DNA of 64,000 nucleotides from Pseudomonas sp. P5_109. Lineage in GTDB: Bacteria > Pseudomonadota > Gammaproteobacteria > Pseudomonadales > Pseudomonadaceae. The notes below the pieces were generated by a model. That model saw only the letters and a list, made by a program, of their open reading frames with translations. It did no database searches and was not told the DNA's origin. Below are positions 25,923 through 32,329 of this stretch, piece by piece (the first letter of the stretch is position 1; every line of letters begins with the position of its first letter). Location of the stretch: assembly GCF_034009455.1 (NCBI RefSeq), contig NZ_CP125380.1:303501-367500 (forward strand), in the 5' to 3' direction. The translations under genes and the position numbers were made by a program.

Positions 25923-26330
25923 ATGGAAATTACATGTCCAAAATGCAGCAAGACTACTGATTTTAATGTCACCGATGCGATTAGCTGCGAACACTGCAAA
26001 AGTAGCTTTAGTACACTCCGTCTTGCGGTTAAGGCCACTTTGCTCCCGACTGTGGGGGCGTTAGTCATAGGTGGAGCAATTGGCCACCAATTGGACGGTT
26101 TTTTTGAGGTGAACCGCTACCCGCTTGAAATCGAGTATGCCCTTGTCGAAAGTTGCGTGCAGGGTGCGAAGCGCTCTGAATACTGGCAGCGGGCTGAAGA
26201 GAAATTTGTACTGTGTAGCTGCGCGCTTACGCAGGCTCAAAAAAATGTCAATTTCAAGAAATTTAAAGAAGCACCAGCCCAATTCAGACATGCCATGACA
26301 GCTGCAACTCAGAACTGTAGTGCTGGCTAG
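25923..26330 (+). CDS. Zinc-ribbon membrane protein of unknown function
   Basis: 135 aa from the ATG at 25923 with GGGA 8 nt upstream; an upstream GTG at 25812 is possible but lacks a ribosome site. The N-terminus has two knuckles, CPKC (about 5-8) and CEHC (about 22-25), forming a zinc ribbon. One hydrophobic segment follows (LLPTVGALVIGGAIGH, about 42-60), then a helical domain with three cysteines (SCVQGA, VLCSCALTQAQK). It lies downstream of the SIR2 gene on the same strand, 230 bp away, so co-function is only a possibility. The intervening DNA has paired repeats (GTTGATG/CATCAAC and AGGCGCC/GGCGCCT) that may form a hairpin. Confidence 0.65.
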   Translation: MEITCPKCSKTTDFNVTDAISCEHCKSSFSTLRLAVKATLLPTVGALVIGGAIGHQLDGFFEVNRYPLEIEYALVESCVQGAKRSEYWQRAEEKFVLCSCALTQAQKNVNFKKFKEAPAQFRHAMTAATQNCSAG

Positions 26331-26337
26331 TTAATAG

Positions 26338-26365
26338 CCCGAGCGCCAACGTTACAGCGCTCGGA
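26338..26365. terminator. Bidirectional terminator hairpin
   Basis: CCGAGCGC (26339-26346) and GCGCTCGG (26357-26364) form a perfect 8-bp stem with a 10-nt loop, placed between the converging zinc-ribbon gene and the small Gly/Ser-rich gene. Confidence 0.65.
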
Positions 26366-26375
26366 CTATCAGGAC

Positions 26376-26549
26376 TCAACCCCTGCTGGGAGCGTTTCCG
26401 CGCCCTCCGCCAGACGGATTGCCGGTAGTACTTGGCCAGTTACCACCCTGGGAGCCAGTACCAGGGGCAGTTCCTGAACTGCCCTTGCCGCCAGAACTCT
26501 GGCTACTGCCACTTTTGCTGCCGCCGTTACTGCCGTTACCTTTAGCCAT
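26376..26549 (-). CDS. Small Gly/Ser-rich low-complexity protein (57 aa)
   Basis: It reads MAKGNGSNGGSKSGSSQSSG and continues Gly/Ser/Thr/Pro-rich to NAPSRG. GGGAGAGAAG before the ATG is a strong ribosome site, and the stop is followed by a terminator hairpin. Its composition predicts a disordered, basic protein. It sits 18 bp after the SMP-like gene and is probably in one operon with it. The function is unknown; it is short and easily missed in annotation. Confidence 0.7.
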   Translation of the reverse strand: MAKGNGSNGGSKSGSSQSSGGKGSSGTAPGTGSQGGNWPSTTGNPSGGGRGNAPSRG

Positions 26550-26567
26550 GTTCTTCTCTCCCTAGTT

Positions 26568-26717
26568 TTACTTGGTCGTTTTCGGCTTTACTTCTGCCAC
26601 GGTTTTCTGAACTCGACTCGTGAACGAGTCAGTACTGACTTTACCGCCATTTTTTATGGCTTCAGCGCTGTGAATTCGGGCAGCGGCCTCTGGGGTCATT
26701 GGTGTCTTCTTGCTCAT
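26568..26717 (-). CDS. Small SMP (seed maturation protein)-like protein (49 aa)
   Basis: It reads MSKKTPMTPEAAARIHSAEA, then IKNGGKVSTDSFTSRVQKTV and a Lys-rich tail. The pattern TPEAAARIxSAxAxxxGGKVxxxSFxxRxQ matches the SMP motif of late-embryogenesis-type proteins, which also occurs as tiny bacterial proteins. GGAAAACACC lies before the ATG. It is followed by the Gly/Ser-rich gene. A role in stress tolerance or DNA binding is only a guess. Confidence 0.7.
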   Translation of the reverse strand: MSKKTPMTPEAAARIHSAEAIKNGGKVSTDSFTSRVQKTVAEVKPKTTK

Positions 26718-26795
26718 TGGTGTTTTCCTTGAGTTAGCACCACGCTTGGTGCAAGGTCGACTTTAAGCAGTCACAAGGGACAAATAGGGACAGGT

Positions 26796-27158
26796 ATGGA
26801 TGACGTCAGGAAGTTGCAAACCACGATTAAGCAAAAACTCGAAGAGCTTGGGATAAGCCAGGCCGTACTGGCCGAAAAGATCTTTGTCGAGGACTATGAT
26901 GAAGATGATGAGGCTGCCTTGGCCCGCTTCACCGAAACCTTGAAAAAGCAGCTGCAAAGAGCATCCACGCCGGCTGAAAAGCTTCATCGTTATCTTGAGA
27001 TTCTCTTGGCTGATCGACGGGGATTGGAGGCTCGTCACCTAAACGTTGCTTCCCCTTATCTGTCCAAACAGGTGCTCAACGACATGCACCAGCTTTCAGC
27101 TTCCATCGATGAACAACTTCGTAAAAAGAGGCTAACTGAGATTGCACCATCTGACTGA
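26796..27158 (+). CDS. Hypothetical protein, possible helix-turn-helix regulator
   Basis: 120 aa. Residues 5-60 look helical, with KQKLEELGISQAVLAEKIF, a spacing that resembles an XRE-type helix-turn-helix, then an acidic insert (EDYDEDDEAALARF). The C-terminal half is helical (ILLADRRGLEARHL, MHQLSASIDEQLRKKR). It is divergent from the SMP-like gene, 78 bp apart, and might regulate it. GGGACAGGT precedes the ATG. No family is assigned with confidence. Confidence 0.5.
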   Translation: MDDVRKLQTTIKQKLEELGISQAVLAEKIFVEDYDEDDEAALARFTETLKKQLQRASTPAEKLHRYLEILLADRRGLEARHLNVASPYLSKQVLNDMHQLSASIDEQLRKKRLTEIAPSD

Positions 27159-27211
27159 GTGAATCGGTCCTGCCGCCGTAGACGCTTTCGAAGGTCCGCT
27201 TCTGGTCGATT

Positions 27212-27382
27212 CTGTTGAAAAAATCGGTTCTTCCAGACCGCCCGCATACTGACTGTTGAAAATGCCTTTATTGCACGGCGCTACGCGAAATCTGAGCCCG
27301 GAATCTTCTGCTCAATGTAAAGATTTCAATCCCAAACGCGTACTTTTCTACCGTGGAAATCAGGGCCGACTGTTTTCAACAG
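27212..27382. repeat. Possible MITE-like remnant with CTGTTGAAAA ends
   Basis: CTGTTGAAAA at 27212-27221 is mirrored by TTTTCAACAG at 27373-27382, and a third direct copy lies at 27253-27262. The interior has no credible gene. It could be a small non-autonomous element or a decayed IS. Confidence 0.4.
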
Positions 27383-27399
27383 AGATCGGCCGATCTCTG
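27380..27399. repeat. 20-bp perfect palindrome
   Basis: CAGAGATCGGCCGATCTCTG is fully self-complementary. It borders the IS-end-like repeat copy B and overlaps the end of the CTGTTGAAAA pair, so it may be a transposase or regulator site. Confidence 0.6.
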
Positions 27400-27490
27400 G
27401 CGGTCAAGGCCACGAAGGGTACGGGTCAAAGCCGATGCAAATGACTGATTAGTCGAATGCAAATGTGTGGGCAAGTCGGTGCAATTCCCC
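27387..27490 (+). repeat. Degenerate inverted repeat, copy B (possible IS end)
   Basis: Contains GGCCG-N8-CGGTCAAGG, ACGAAGG, CGGGTCAA, CCGATGCA and CAAGTCGGTGCAA in the same order as the minus strand of 24031-24109. The similarity breaks near 27445, where this copy has extra sequence. Confidence 0.5.
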
Positions 27491-27551
27491 GGTTGCATCG
27501 GAGGTCTATTATTTTGTCCTACTGTTCGACTCAAGGGGCTGGTTTATGCGT

Positions 27552-27577
27552 GCCGCGCATACCGCGTGACTTGTAAG
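27552..27577 (+). repeat. Island boundary motif, copy 5
   Basis: This copy contains GCCGCGCATACCGCGTGAC followed by TTGTAAG. It is nearly identical to copy 1 at the other end of the island and lies about 240 bp inside the right direct repeat. Confidence 0.7.
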
Positions 27578-27819
27578 TGTCTGGAGTGAAAGGCGGCCGA
27601 GAGTGCTCAGAGGCCCTGTGGTGCGCCAGGGGGAACGGAAGGGCTGTTCTGGGGCGGACTGTATTGCCGACGTCTCAGCTTGTCTGAGGGAGGCTCTCAA
27701 GCTGACAATTTAAATCAGATTAAAACTATTCAGTTCTGGGGTCGGTACCGAAAGTCCGTTGGACTGCTTTCAATCACACTGCCGAAGCGTCTTGGTCCAG
27801 AAATGGTCCAGCGACCATA

Positions 27820-27923
27820 AAATCGCAGGCAATAAAAAACCCCAAGGACACATTGTTCCTTGGGGTTTCTCGGTATTTTGGTGCCCAGAGACGGAATCGA
27901 ACCGCCGACACGGGGATTTTCAA
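27820..27923 (-). repeat. attR: direct repeat of 8778-8881
   Basis: A 104-bp repeat overlapping the 3' 45 nt of tRNA-Phe and its terminator, with 54 bp (27870-27923) identical to the left copy. Homology stops exactly at tRNA nucleotide 32, the start of the anticodon loop, so strand exchange probably occurred there. By the usual logic this copy was brought by the element and restores the tRNA. Confidence 0.85.
27838..27867 (-). terminator. tRNA-Phe terminator (element-borne copy)
   Basis: AACCCCAAGGA and TCCTTGGGGTT form a perfect 11-bp stem with an 8-nt loop, followed on the minus strand by TTTTTTATT. Its loop differs from the left copy at 8793-8828, consistent with independent origin. Confidence 0.75.
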
Positions 27924-27954
27924 TCCCCTGCTCTACCGACTGAGCTATCTGGGC
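27879..27954 (-). tRNA. tRNA-Phe (anticodon GAA)
   Basis: 76 nt including an encoded CCA. The acceptor stem is GCCCAGA/TCTGGGC, the anticodon stem GGGGA...TCCCC encloses TTGAAAA with anticodon GAA, and the T-arm is GGCGGTTCGATTCCGTC (stem pairing with one mismatch-tolerant end). The gene is intact because the island supplies its 3' half. Confidence 0.93.
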
Positions 27955-28057
27955 AACGGGGCGCATTAAACGGGTTTTTCAGGGGGTCGTCAAGCAAGTT
28001 TTCAAAAAAATTTTAATTATTACCGTCGCTTACGATCCGACCCCCGATTTATCGGGG

Positions 28058-28330
28058 TTATTCCGATGGTGGTACGTAGCCTTCGGCCTTGGCGTAATCC
28101 TCGCCGGAGAAGTACTTGTCCATTTCGCCCTGAAGATATTTGCGATCTTCGGCGTTCATCATGTTCAGGCGTTTTTCGTTGATCAGCAGGGTCTGGTGTT
28201 TTTGCCAGTCGGCCCAGGCCTTGGCCGAGACGTGGTCAAAAATGTCCTGGCCTTTGGCGCCCGGGAAGGGAGCGCGCTCCAGGCCTGGCAATTCTTCTTT
28301 GTACTTGCGGCACATGATGGTGCGGGTCAT
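28058..28330 (-). CDS. yggX: YggX, iron-trafficking/oxidative damage protection protein
   Basis: 90 aa, the usual length for the family, with the N-terminal [20 protein letters not shown] and the single conserved Cys7. YggX protects Fe-S clusters and is linked to labile iron handling. Its start overlaps the mutY stop by 4 bp, and MutY has a [4Fe-4S] cluster, which fits the pairing. A CCCCGAT/ATCGGGG hairpin follows the stop directly but has no T-run. Confidence 0.95.
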   Translation of the reverse strand: MTRTIMCRKYKEELPGLERAPFPGAKGQDIFDHVSAKAWADWQKHQTLLINEKRLNMMNAEDRKYLQGEMDKYFSGEDYAKAEGYVPPSE

Positions 28331-29394
28331 GACGACTCTCCTGCGTTCAATACGGCGGCCGCGCGTTCGAGCAAGGTTTTGACCGGGGCGGCAAGGCCCA
28401 GGCGCGGCGGGGTGGCGAGGTTATACCAGAGCCAGTCGGCCTCGGCCACGTGATGGCCGGCCTCCTGGACCTGAACCAGCCAGGGTTCGATGGATAACTG
28501 AAAATGGCTGAAGGTGTGCACCAGGCTTGGCAATGCCTGCTGTGTGCCCAGTTCCAGCGAGTGCTGCGCCGCCAGATGTTCCAGGTCGTCGAGGTTGTCG
28601 AGTTCCGGCAGGCTCCACAAACCGCCCCAGAGGCCCGTGGAGGGGCGACGGTAAAGCAGGATGGCGCCCTCGGCATTGGCGAGCATCGGCATCAGCGTGC
28701 GCTTCTGCGGGATGGCTTTGCGCGGCTTGGGGATCGGGTAGCGGGTTTCCAGGCCAAGCATATGCGCCTCACAGCCCTTTTCCAGCGGACACAACAGGCA
28801 ACTGGGTTTGCTGCGGGTGCAGAGCGTGGCACCGAGGTCCATCATCGCCTGGGTGTAGGCGTTGACACGGGTCTGCGGCGTAAAGCGCTCAGCGTTGGCC
28901 CAGAGCTGTTTGGCGACCTTTGGTTCGCCTGGGTAACCCTCTTGCGCGGTAAAGCGTGCCAGGACGCGTTTGACGTTGCCATCGAGGATCGGCGCACGCA
29001 GGCCCATGCTGATGCTGGCGATCGCGCCAGCGGTGGACAGGCCGATCCCCGGCAAATCAGTAAGTTTTTCCACGTCCCGGGGAAATTCGCCGCCGTACTG
29101 CTCGACGACGATCTTCGCGGTCTTCTGCAAATTGCGCGCGCGGGTGTAGTAACCCAGGCCCGTCCACAGATGCAGCACTTCGTCTTCCGGTGCCGCCGCC
29201 AGGGCCTCGACCGTTGGCAGCGAGGCCATGAAACGGTCGAAGTAGTTCAGCACGGTGCTGACCTGGGTTTGCTGCAGCATGATTTCCGAGACCCACACCC
29301 GATACGGGTTGATGCCTTGCTGCCAGGGCAAATCGTGACGGCCGTGGCGGTCGAACCAGTCCAGCACCGCCGTTGAAAACTGCTCGGCTCTCAT
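28327..29394 (-). CDS. mutY: MutY, A/G-specific adenine DNA glycosylase
   Basis: 355 aa. It removes adenine opposite 8-oxoguanine. Visible features: the catalytic Glu in [11 protein letters not shown] (about 37), the helix-hairpin-helix [13 protein letters not shown] with the catalytic Asp in [12 protein letters not shown] (about 138), the [4Fe-4S] ligand spacing C-x6-C-x2-C-x5-C in [17 protein letters not shown] (about 192-208), and a C-terminal NUDIX-like 8-oxoG recognition domain. It overlaps asmA upstream and yggX downstream by 4 bp each, so the three genes form one operon. Confidence 0.96.
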   Translation of the reverse strand: MRAEQFSTAVLDWFDRHGRHDLPWQQGINPYRVWVSEIMLQQTQVSTVLNYFDRFMASLPTVEALAAAPEDEVLHLWTGLGYYTRARNLQKTAKIVVEQYGGEFPRDVEKLTDLPGIGLSTAGAIASISMGLRAPILDGNVKRVLARFTAQEGYPGEPKVAKQLWANAERFTPQTRVNAYTQAMMDLGATLCTRSKPSCLLCPLEKGCEAHMLGLETRYPIPKPRKAIPQKRTLMPMLANAEGAILLYRRPSTGLWGGLWSLPELDNLDDLEHLAAQHSLELGTQQALPSLVHTFSHFQLSIEPWLVQVQEAGHHVAEADWLWYNLATPPRLGLAAPVKTLLERAAAVLNAGESS

Positions 29395-31622
29395 CGCTTG
29401 AACAGCCCCTTGAGCGCGTCTTTGAGTTGCGGGTTGACCTTGTCGCCCAGTTTTTCGTCGATTTTCTCGCTGATCCGCTCGCCAGCCAGTTTGCTCGCGA
29501 CCTGGCCCATGCGTTCGTTATCCAGGCGGCAGGCCTTGGCGCCCAGTTCCAGCGGACCACGGCAACGCAGCGGCCACTCGATGCCGACAAACTTGTCGCC
29601 GACCTGGCAGGCCGGGTCAGGCATGGCGCTGGTATCGCCTTCGACGATGATGCCGACGCGGTAGTCCATGCCCAGCACCCGCAGATCGACATCGCCGTCA
29701 CCGTTGACGGTCATGCCCGGGATGCGCACTTTCAGGTCCGGGTTGCTGGCCACGCCATTACGCAAGGTCAGGTTGCCCTTGAGCTCCTGGAACGGTGTGT
29801 CCTTGCCCCGCGGCTCGCCGCTGAGGGTTTTGCGGTTGAGCGTGGCGATGCCTTTGCACAGCTGTTGCTCAAGGTTGGCGTTGAGCAGCACGCCATTGTT
29901 GATGACAAAGCTGGCGTTGCCGTTGAGGGTTTCGATCAACGCTTTCTGGCTGTTGCCGTTGCCCGTCAGGCTGCTGTTTAGCGTGACCAGGCCTTTGACC
30001 GGCGGATTCTTGCCCTGGCTCTCGAGGATTTTTTCTGCCGGTACCCGACTGATCTTCGTCTGCAGATTCAACGCCGGTACTGCCTGACGCACATCGAGCG
30101 TGCCGGTGCTTTCGAAGTTGCCCTCGTACAGATCGCCGCGCAGGTTGGCCAGCGTCAGCAGGCCGCCCTGGCCGGTGGCCTTGAGCGCAGCGTTATGGAT
30201 CGGCAGTTTTAGCAGGGTCAACTGGCCGAAGGTCAGGTCGGCGTCCACATCGAGCTTGCTCAAGCGCTCCACTGGTAACAGGCGTTCGTTGCTCCAGGCG
30301 TCCTTGGTCGGTGCGGGTGGCAGTGGTGTGCTGCCCGCGCCGGCCATGGCATCGGCTTCAGTGCTGGCGACTTCGGCCTGGCGCACTTGTGTCGCGCTAT
30401 TGGCCTCGGCGGATTTCGGCGGCAGGTAACGGTCGACGTTGAAGGTGTCGGCCTTGAGCACGGCGCGCAGCGATTGCTTGGCGAAGTCTTCGACGGCGAT
30501 GCGGCCGCTGAGCGTGCTGTCGTCGAGTTTCAGGTTGAGGTTGTCGAGCGCCAGGCTGGTGGGTGTCGCTGCGATTCGGCTGACCAGCTCGACTTTGCTC
30601 AGGCTGCCTTCGGCCATGGCTGGGAGTTTCTGGCCGATGCTGTCGACGAATTTCGCCAGGTCGAACTGGGCTATCGAGATGCCGCCACTGACTTGTGGAG
30701 TTTTGTCGAGGTCGTTGACCTTCAGTTCACCCAGTGCCCGCAATTGGTTGGCGGAGATCTTGAGACCGGTCCACTCGGCAACGTTGGCGGCCTTGTCCAG
30801 TACCAGTTGGCCCTGAGCGGAGAAGGTCATGCTCTTGCCTTGCAGCGGGTCGCCGGTCACTTCACCGGACAACTTCATGTCTTCGAATTGATAGCGTTGC
30901 AGTGCACGCGCGATGCGCAACTCGCCATTGAGCTCGGTGCGCACTCGCAATGCAGGCTGGTTGGCAGACAGGAAAGCCGTGAGCTTGAGCGGAATGTTGA
31001 CGGAGTCGTGAACCGCGCCGGTGCTCAACTGGATGCTTTCGGCGCTGAAACTCTTGCCGGTGCGCTCGTCGGTGTATTCAACCCGTGCGTTGTTCACGGT
31101 CAGGCTGTCGATGTCCAGGCGGATCGGCTGCGGCGGTTTTTCCGCTGCAACGCTGGCGTCGGGCGCAGGTTCGCTGGCAGCGGGCGGGGTGACGGTCGCG
31201 TCGGTGCCGGCCGTTGCCGGCAGCTTGCCGATGTCCTCCCAGTTGCCATGACCATCCTTGTCGCGGGTCAGGCGCAGGTTCAGGCCTTCGACGCGTACGT
31301 CGCTCATCTGCACTTCACGGCGCAGCAGCGGCAGTACCCGCACCGACAGGCCAAGCATCTGCAAGTCGGCGTACGGTTCGGTCGGTTTGACCATGGTCGC
31401 GACACTGGCGTCGTGCAGCTCCAGGCCCAGCCAGGGGAACAGGCTCCAGCCGATATCGCCATTGAGCGTCAGCTCGATGTGAGCCTTGTCGCGGGCAATC
31501 TGGCGAATCTCGTCTTTGTAGTCGTTGGGATCGAAGAGGTGGGTCAGGGCAAAGCCCAGCGCCACAATGATCAGCAACAGCCCGAGAAGTACCAGACCCA
31601 GGATTTTGCCGAACGCTTTCAT
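29391..31622 (-). CDS. asmA: AsmA family envelope protein
   Basis: 743 aa from MKAFGKILGLVLLGLLLIIV, chosen over an ATG 30 bp upstream because AAGGA lies 7 nt before it. One N-terminal membrane anchor (about 5-28) is followed by a long periplasmic beta-rich region. The C-terminal AsmA-like domain is recognisable (LTLANLRGDLYEGNFESTGT, GLVTLNSSLTGNGNSQKALI, then a segment ending in NLEQQLCKG). A Pro/Ala-rich insert lies near 150-170. AsmA-like proteins bridge the periplasm and take part in phospholipid or outer-membrane homeostasis. First gene of the asmA-mutY-yggX operon. Confidence 0.9.
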   Translation of the reverse strand: MKAFGKILGLVLLGLLLIIVALGFALTHLFDPNDYKDEIRQIARDKAHIELTLNGDIGWSLFPWLGLELHDASVATMVKPTEPYADLQMLGLSVRVLPLLRREVQMSDVRVEGLNLRLTRDKDGHGNWEDIGKLPATAGTDATVTPPAASEPAPDASVAAEKPPQPIRLDIDSLTVNNARVEYTDERTGKSFSAESIQLSTGAVHDSVNIPLKLTAFLSANQPALRVRTELNGELRIARALQRYQFEDMKLSGEVTGDPLQGKSMTFSAQGQLVLDKAANVAEWTGLKISANQLRALGELKVNDLDKTPQVSGGISIAQFDLAKFVDSIGQKLPAMAEGSLSKVELVSRIAATPTSLALDNLNLKLDDSTLSGRIAVEDFAKQSLRAVLKADTFNVDRYLPPKSAEANSATQVRQAEVASTEADAMAGAGSTPLPPAPTKDAWSNERLLPVERLSKLDVDADLTFGQLTLLKLPIHNAALKATGQGGLLTLANLRGDLYEGNFESTGTLDVRQAVPALNLQTKISRVPAEKILESQGKNPPVKGLVTLNSSLTGNGNSQKALIETLNGNASFVINNGVLLNANLEQQLCKGIATLNRKTLSGEPRGKDTPFQELKGNLTLRNGVASNPDLKVRIPGMTVNGDGDVDLRVLGMDYRVGIIVEGDTSAMPDPACQVGDKFVGIEWPLRCRGPLELGAKACRLDNERMGQVASKLAGERISEKIDEKLGDKVNPQLKDALKGLFKR

Positions 31623-31700
31623 GGGCGAGTCCTTGTAATTAATCGATTTCAAAATTTAGCCGGGGAGTATAGCGCCCCGGAACGGACGACCGGTCAGCGA

Positions 31701-32105
31701 TCACACCGGCAATACATCCAGCGGCAGTTTCAGTTTGGCGGCCAGTGCCTGCGCCTCGAGATGCCCGGCAGGCGCCAGCAGGCGCAGCGTCTTGCCCGAT
31801 TGCGCGGCCATTTTCTGGGCCTCGGCCACCAGTCGCTCGGCAACACCTCGGCGACGGGTAATTTTTCGCACACATATTTGTGACAAATGCCAGGCGTCTT
31901 GGTGCCTTTGCAGGCGGGCTGCGCCCAGCAGGCGATCATTGAAGCGTCCAGCGATCAGTGTGCCATCGCGCAAACAGTCTTCGATCAGCTGCGCTTCCCC
32001 GGAAAAAGGCGCGAACAGCCAATCCGGAGCGTCGTGGTAGATCTTCTGCAGATCCTGCCGATCCTGGGGCGTTGCTTGGTTCAGCGGCTCGACAATGATC
32101 GGCAT
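31701..32105 (-). CDS. PanZ/PanM-like GNAT acetyl-CoA sensor
   Basis: 134 aa from MPIIVEPL, with AGGAATCACC before the ATG. The GNAT fold has the acetyl-CoA loop ITRRRGVAERLVAEAQKMA (about 80-98) preceded by WHLSQICVR. Small proteins of this type activate autocleavage of aspartate decarboxylase (PanD) and inhibit it in response to acetyl-CoA, regulating pantothenate synthesis. Assignment to the PanZ class rests on the size and the DAPDWLFAPFS start; a generic acetyltransferase is the alternative. Separate unit, divergent from the MFS gene. Confidence 0.75.
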   Translation of the reverse strand: MPIIVEPLNQATPQDRQDLQKIYHDAPDWLFAPFSGEAQLIEDCLRDGTLIAGRFNDRLLGAARLQRHQDAWHLSQICVRKITRRRGVAERLVAEAQKMAAQSGKTLRLLAPAGHLEAQALAAKLKLPLDVLPV

Positions 32106-32329
32106 GGTGATTCCTGTAAGGTAAATGAGAGATCGGATAACGTACAAAGCGTGATGTCAGTTTGGTTTTTCTGTCACCTGCAAATGGTAACCTTCGCCCG
32201 TTCGTCCGTCCTTCTACGACTTGTTGTCGCACAACAAGGTGCTCCACCGAAAAAACGGTCATGCGTGCGTGCAAAAGGCCGGGAGTGAACCGTGGCTGGC
32301 GAACCATACTAATAATTGGGGGATACACA

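Larger units (their letters stand above)
27159..27819. other. Island right end, non-coding with repeat remnants
   Basis: No gene is supported. It holds the CTGTTGAAAA inverted pair (27212-27382), a 20-bp perfect palindrome (27380-27399), the second copy of the IS-end-like repeat (27387-27490), and copy 5 of the island motif (27552-27577). It reads as a graveyard of mobile-element ends close to the tRNA junction. Confidence 0.55.

Noticed and set aside
27256..27444. 62-codon plus-strand frame at the island right end
   Set aside because: It runs through the CTGTTGAAAA repeat and the IS-end-like repeat; no ribosome site. More likely repeat DNA than a gene.
30387..31883. Long plus-strand open frame of 498 codons
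   Set aside because: Antisense to asmA; high-GC codon bias keeps the opposite frame open. No domain, no ribosome site.
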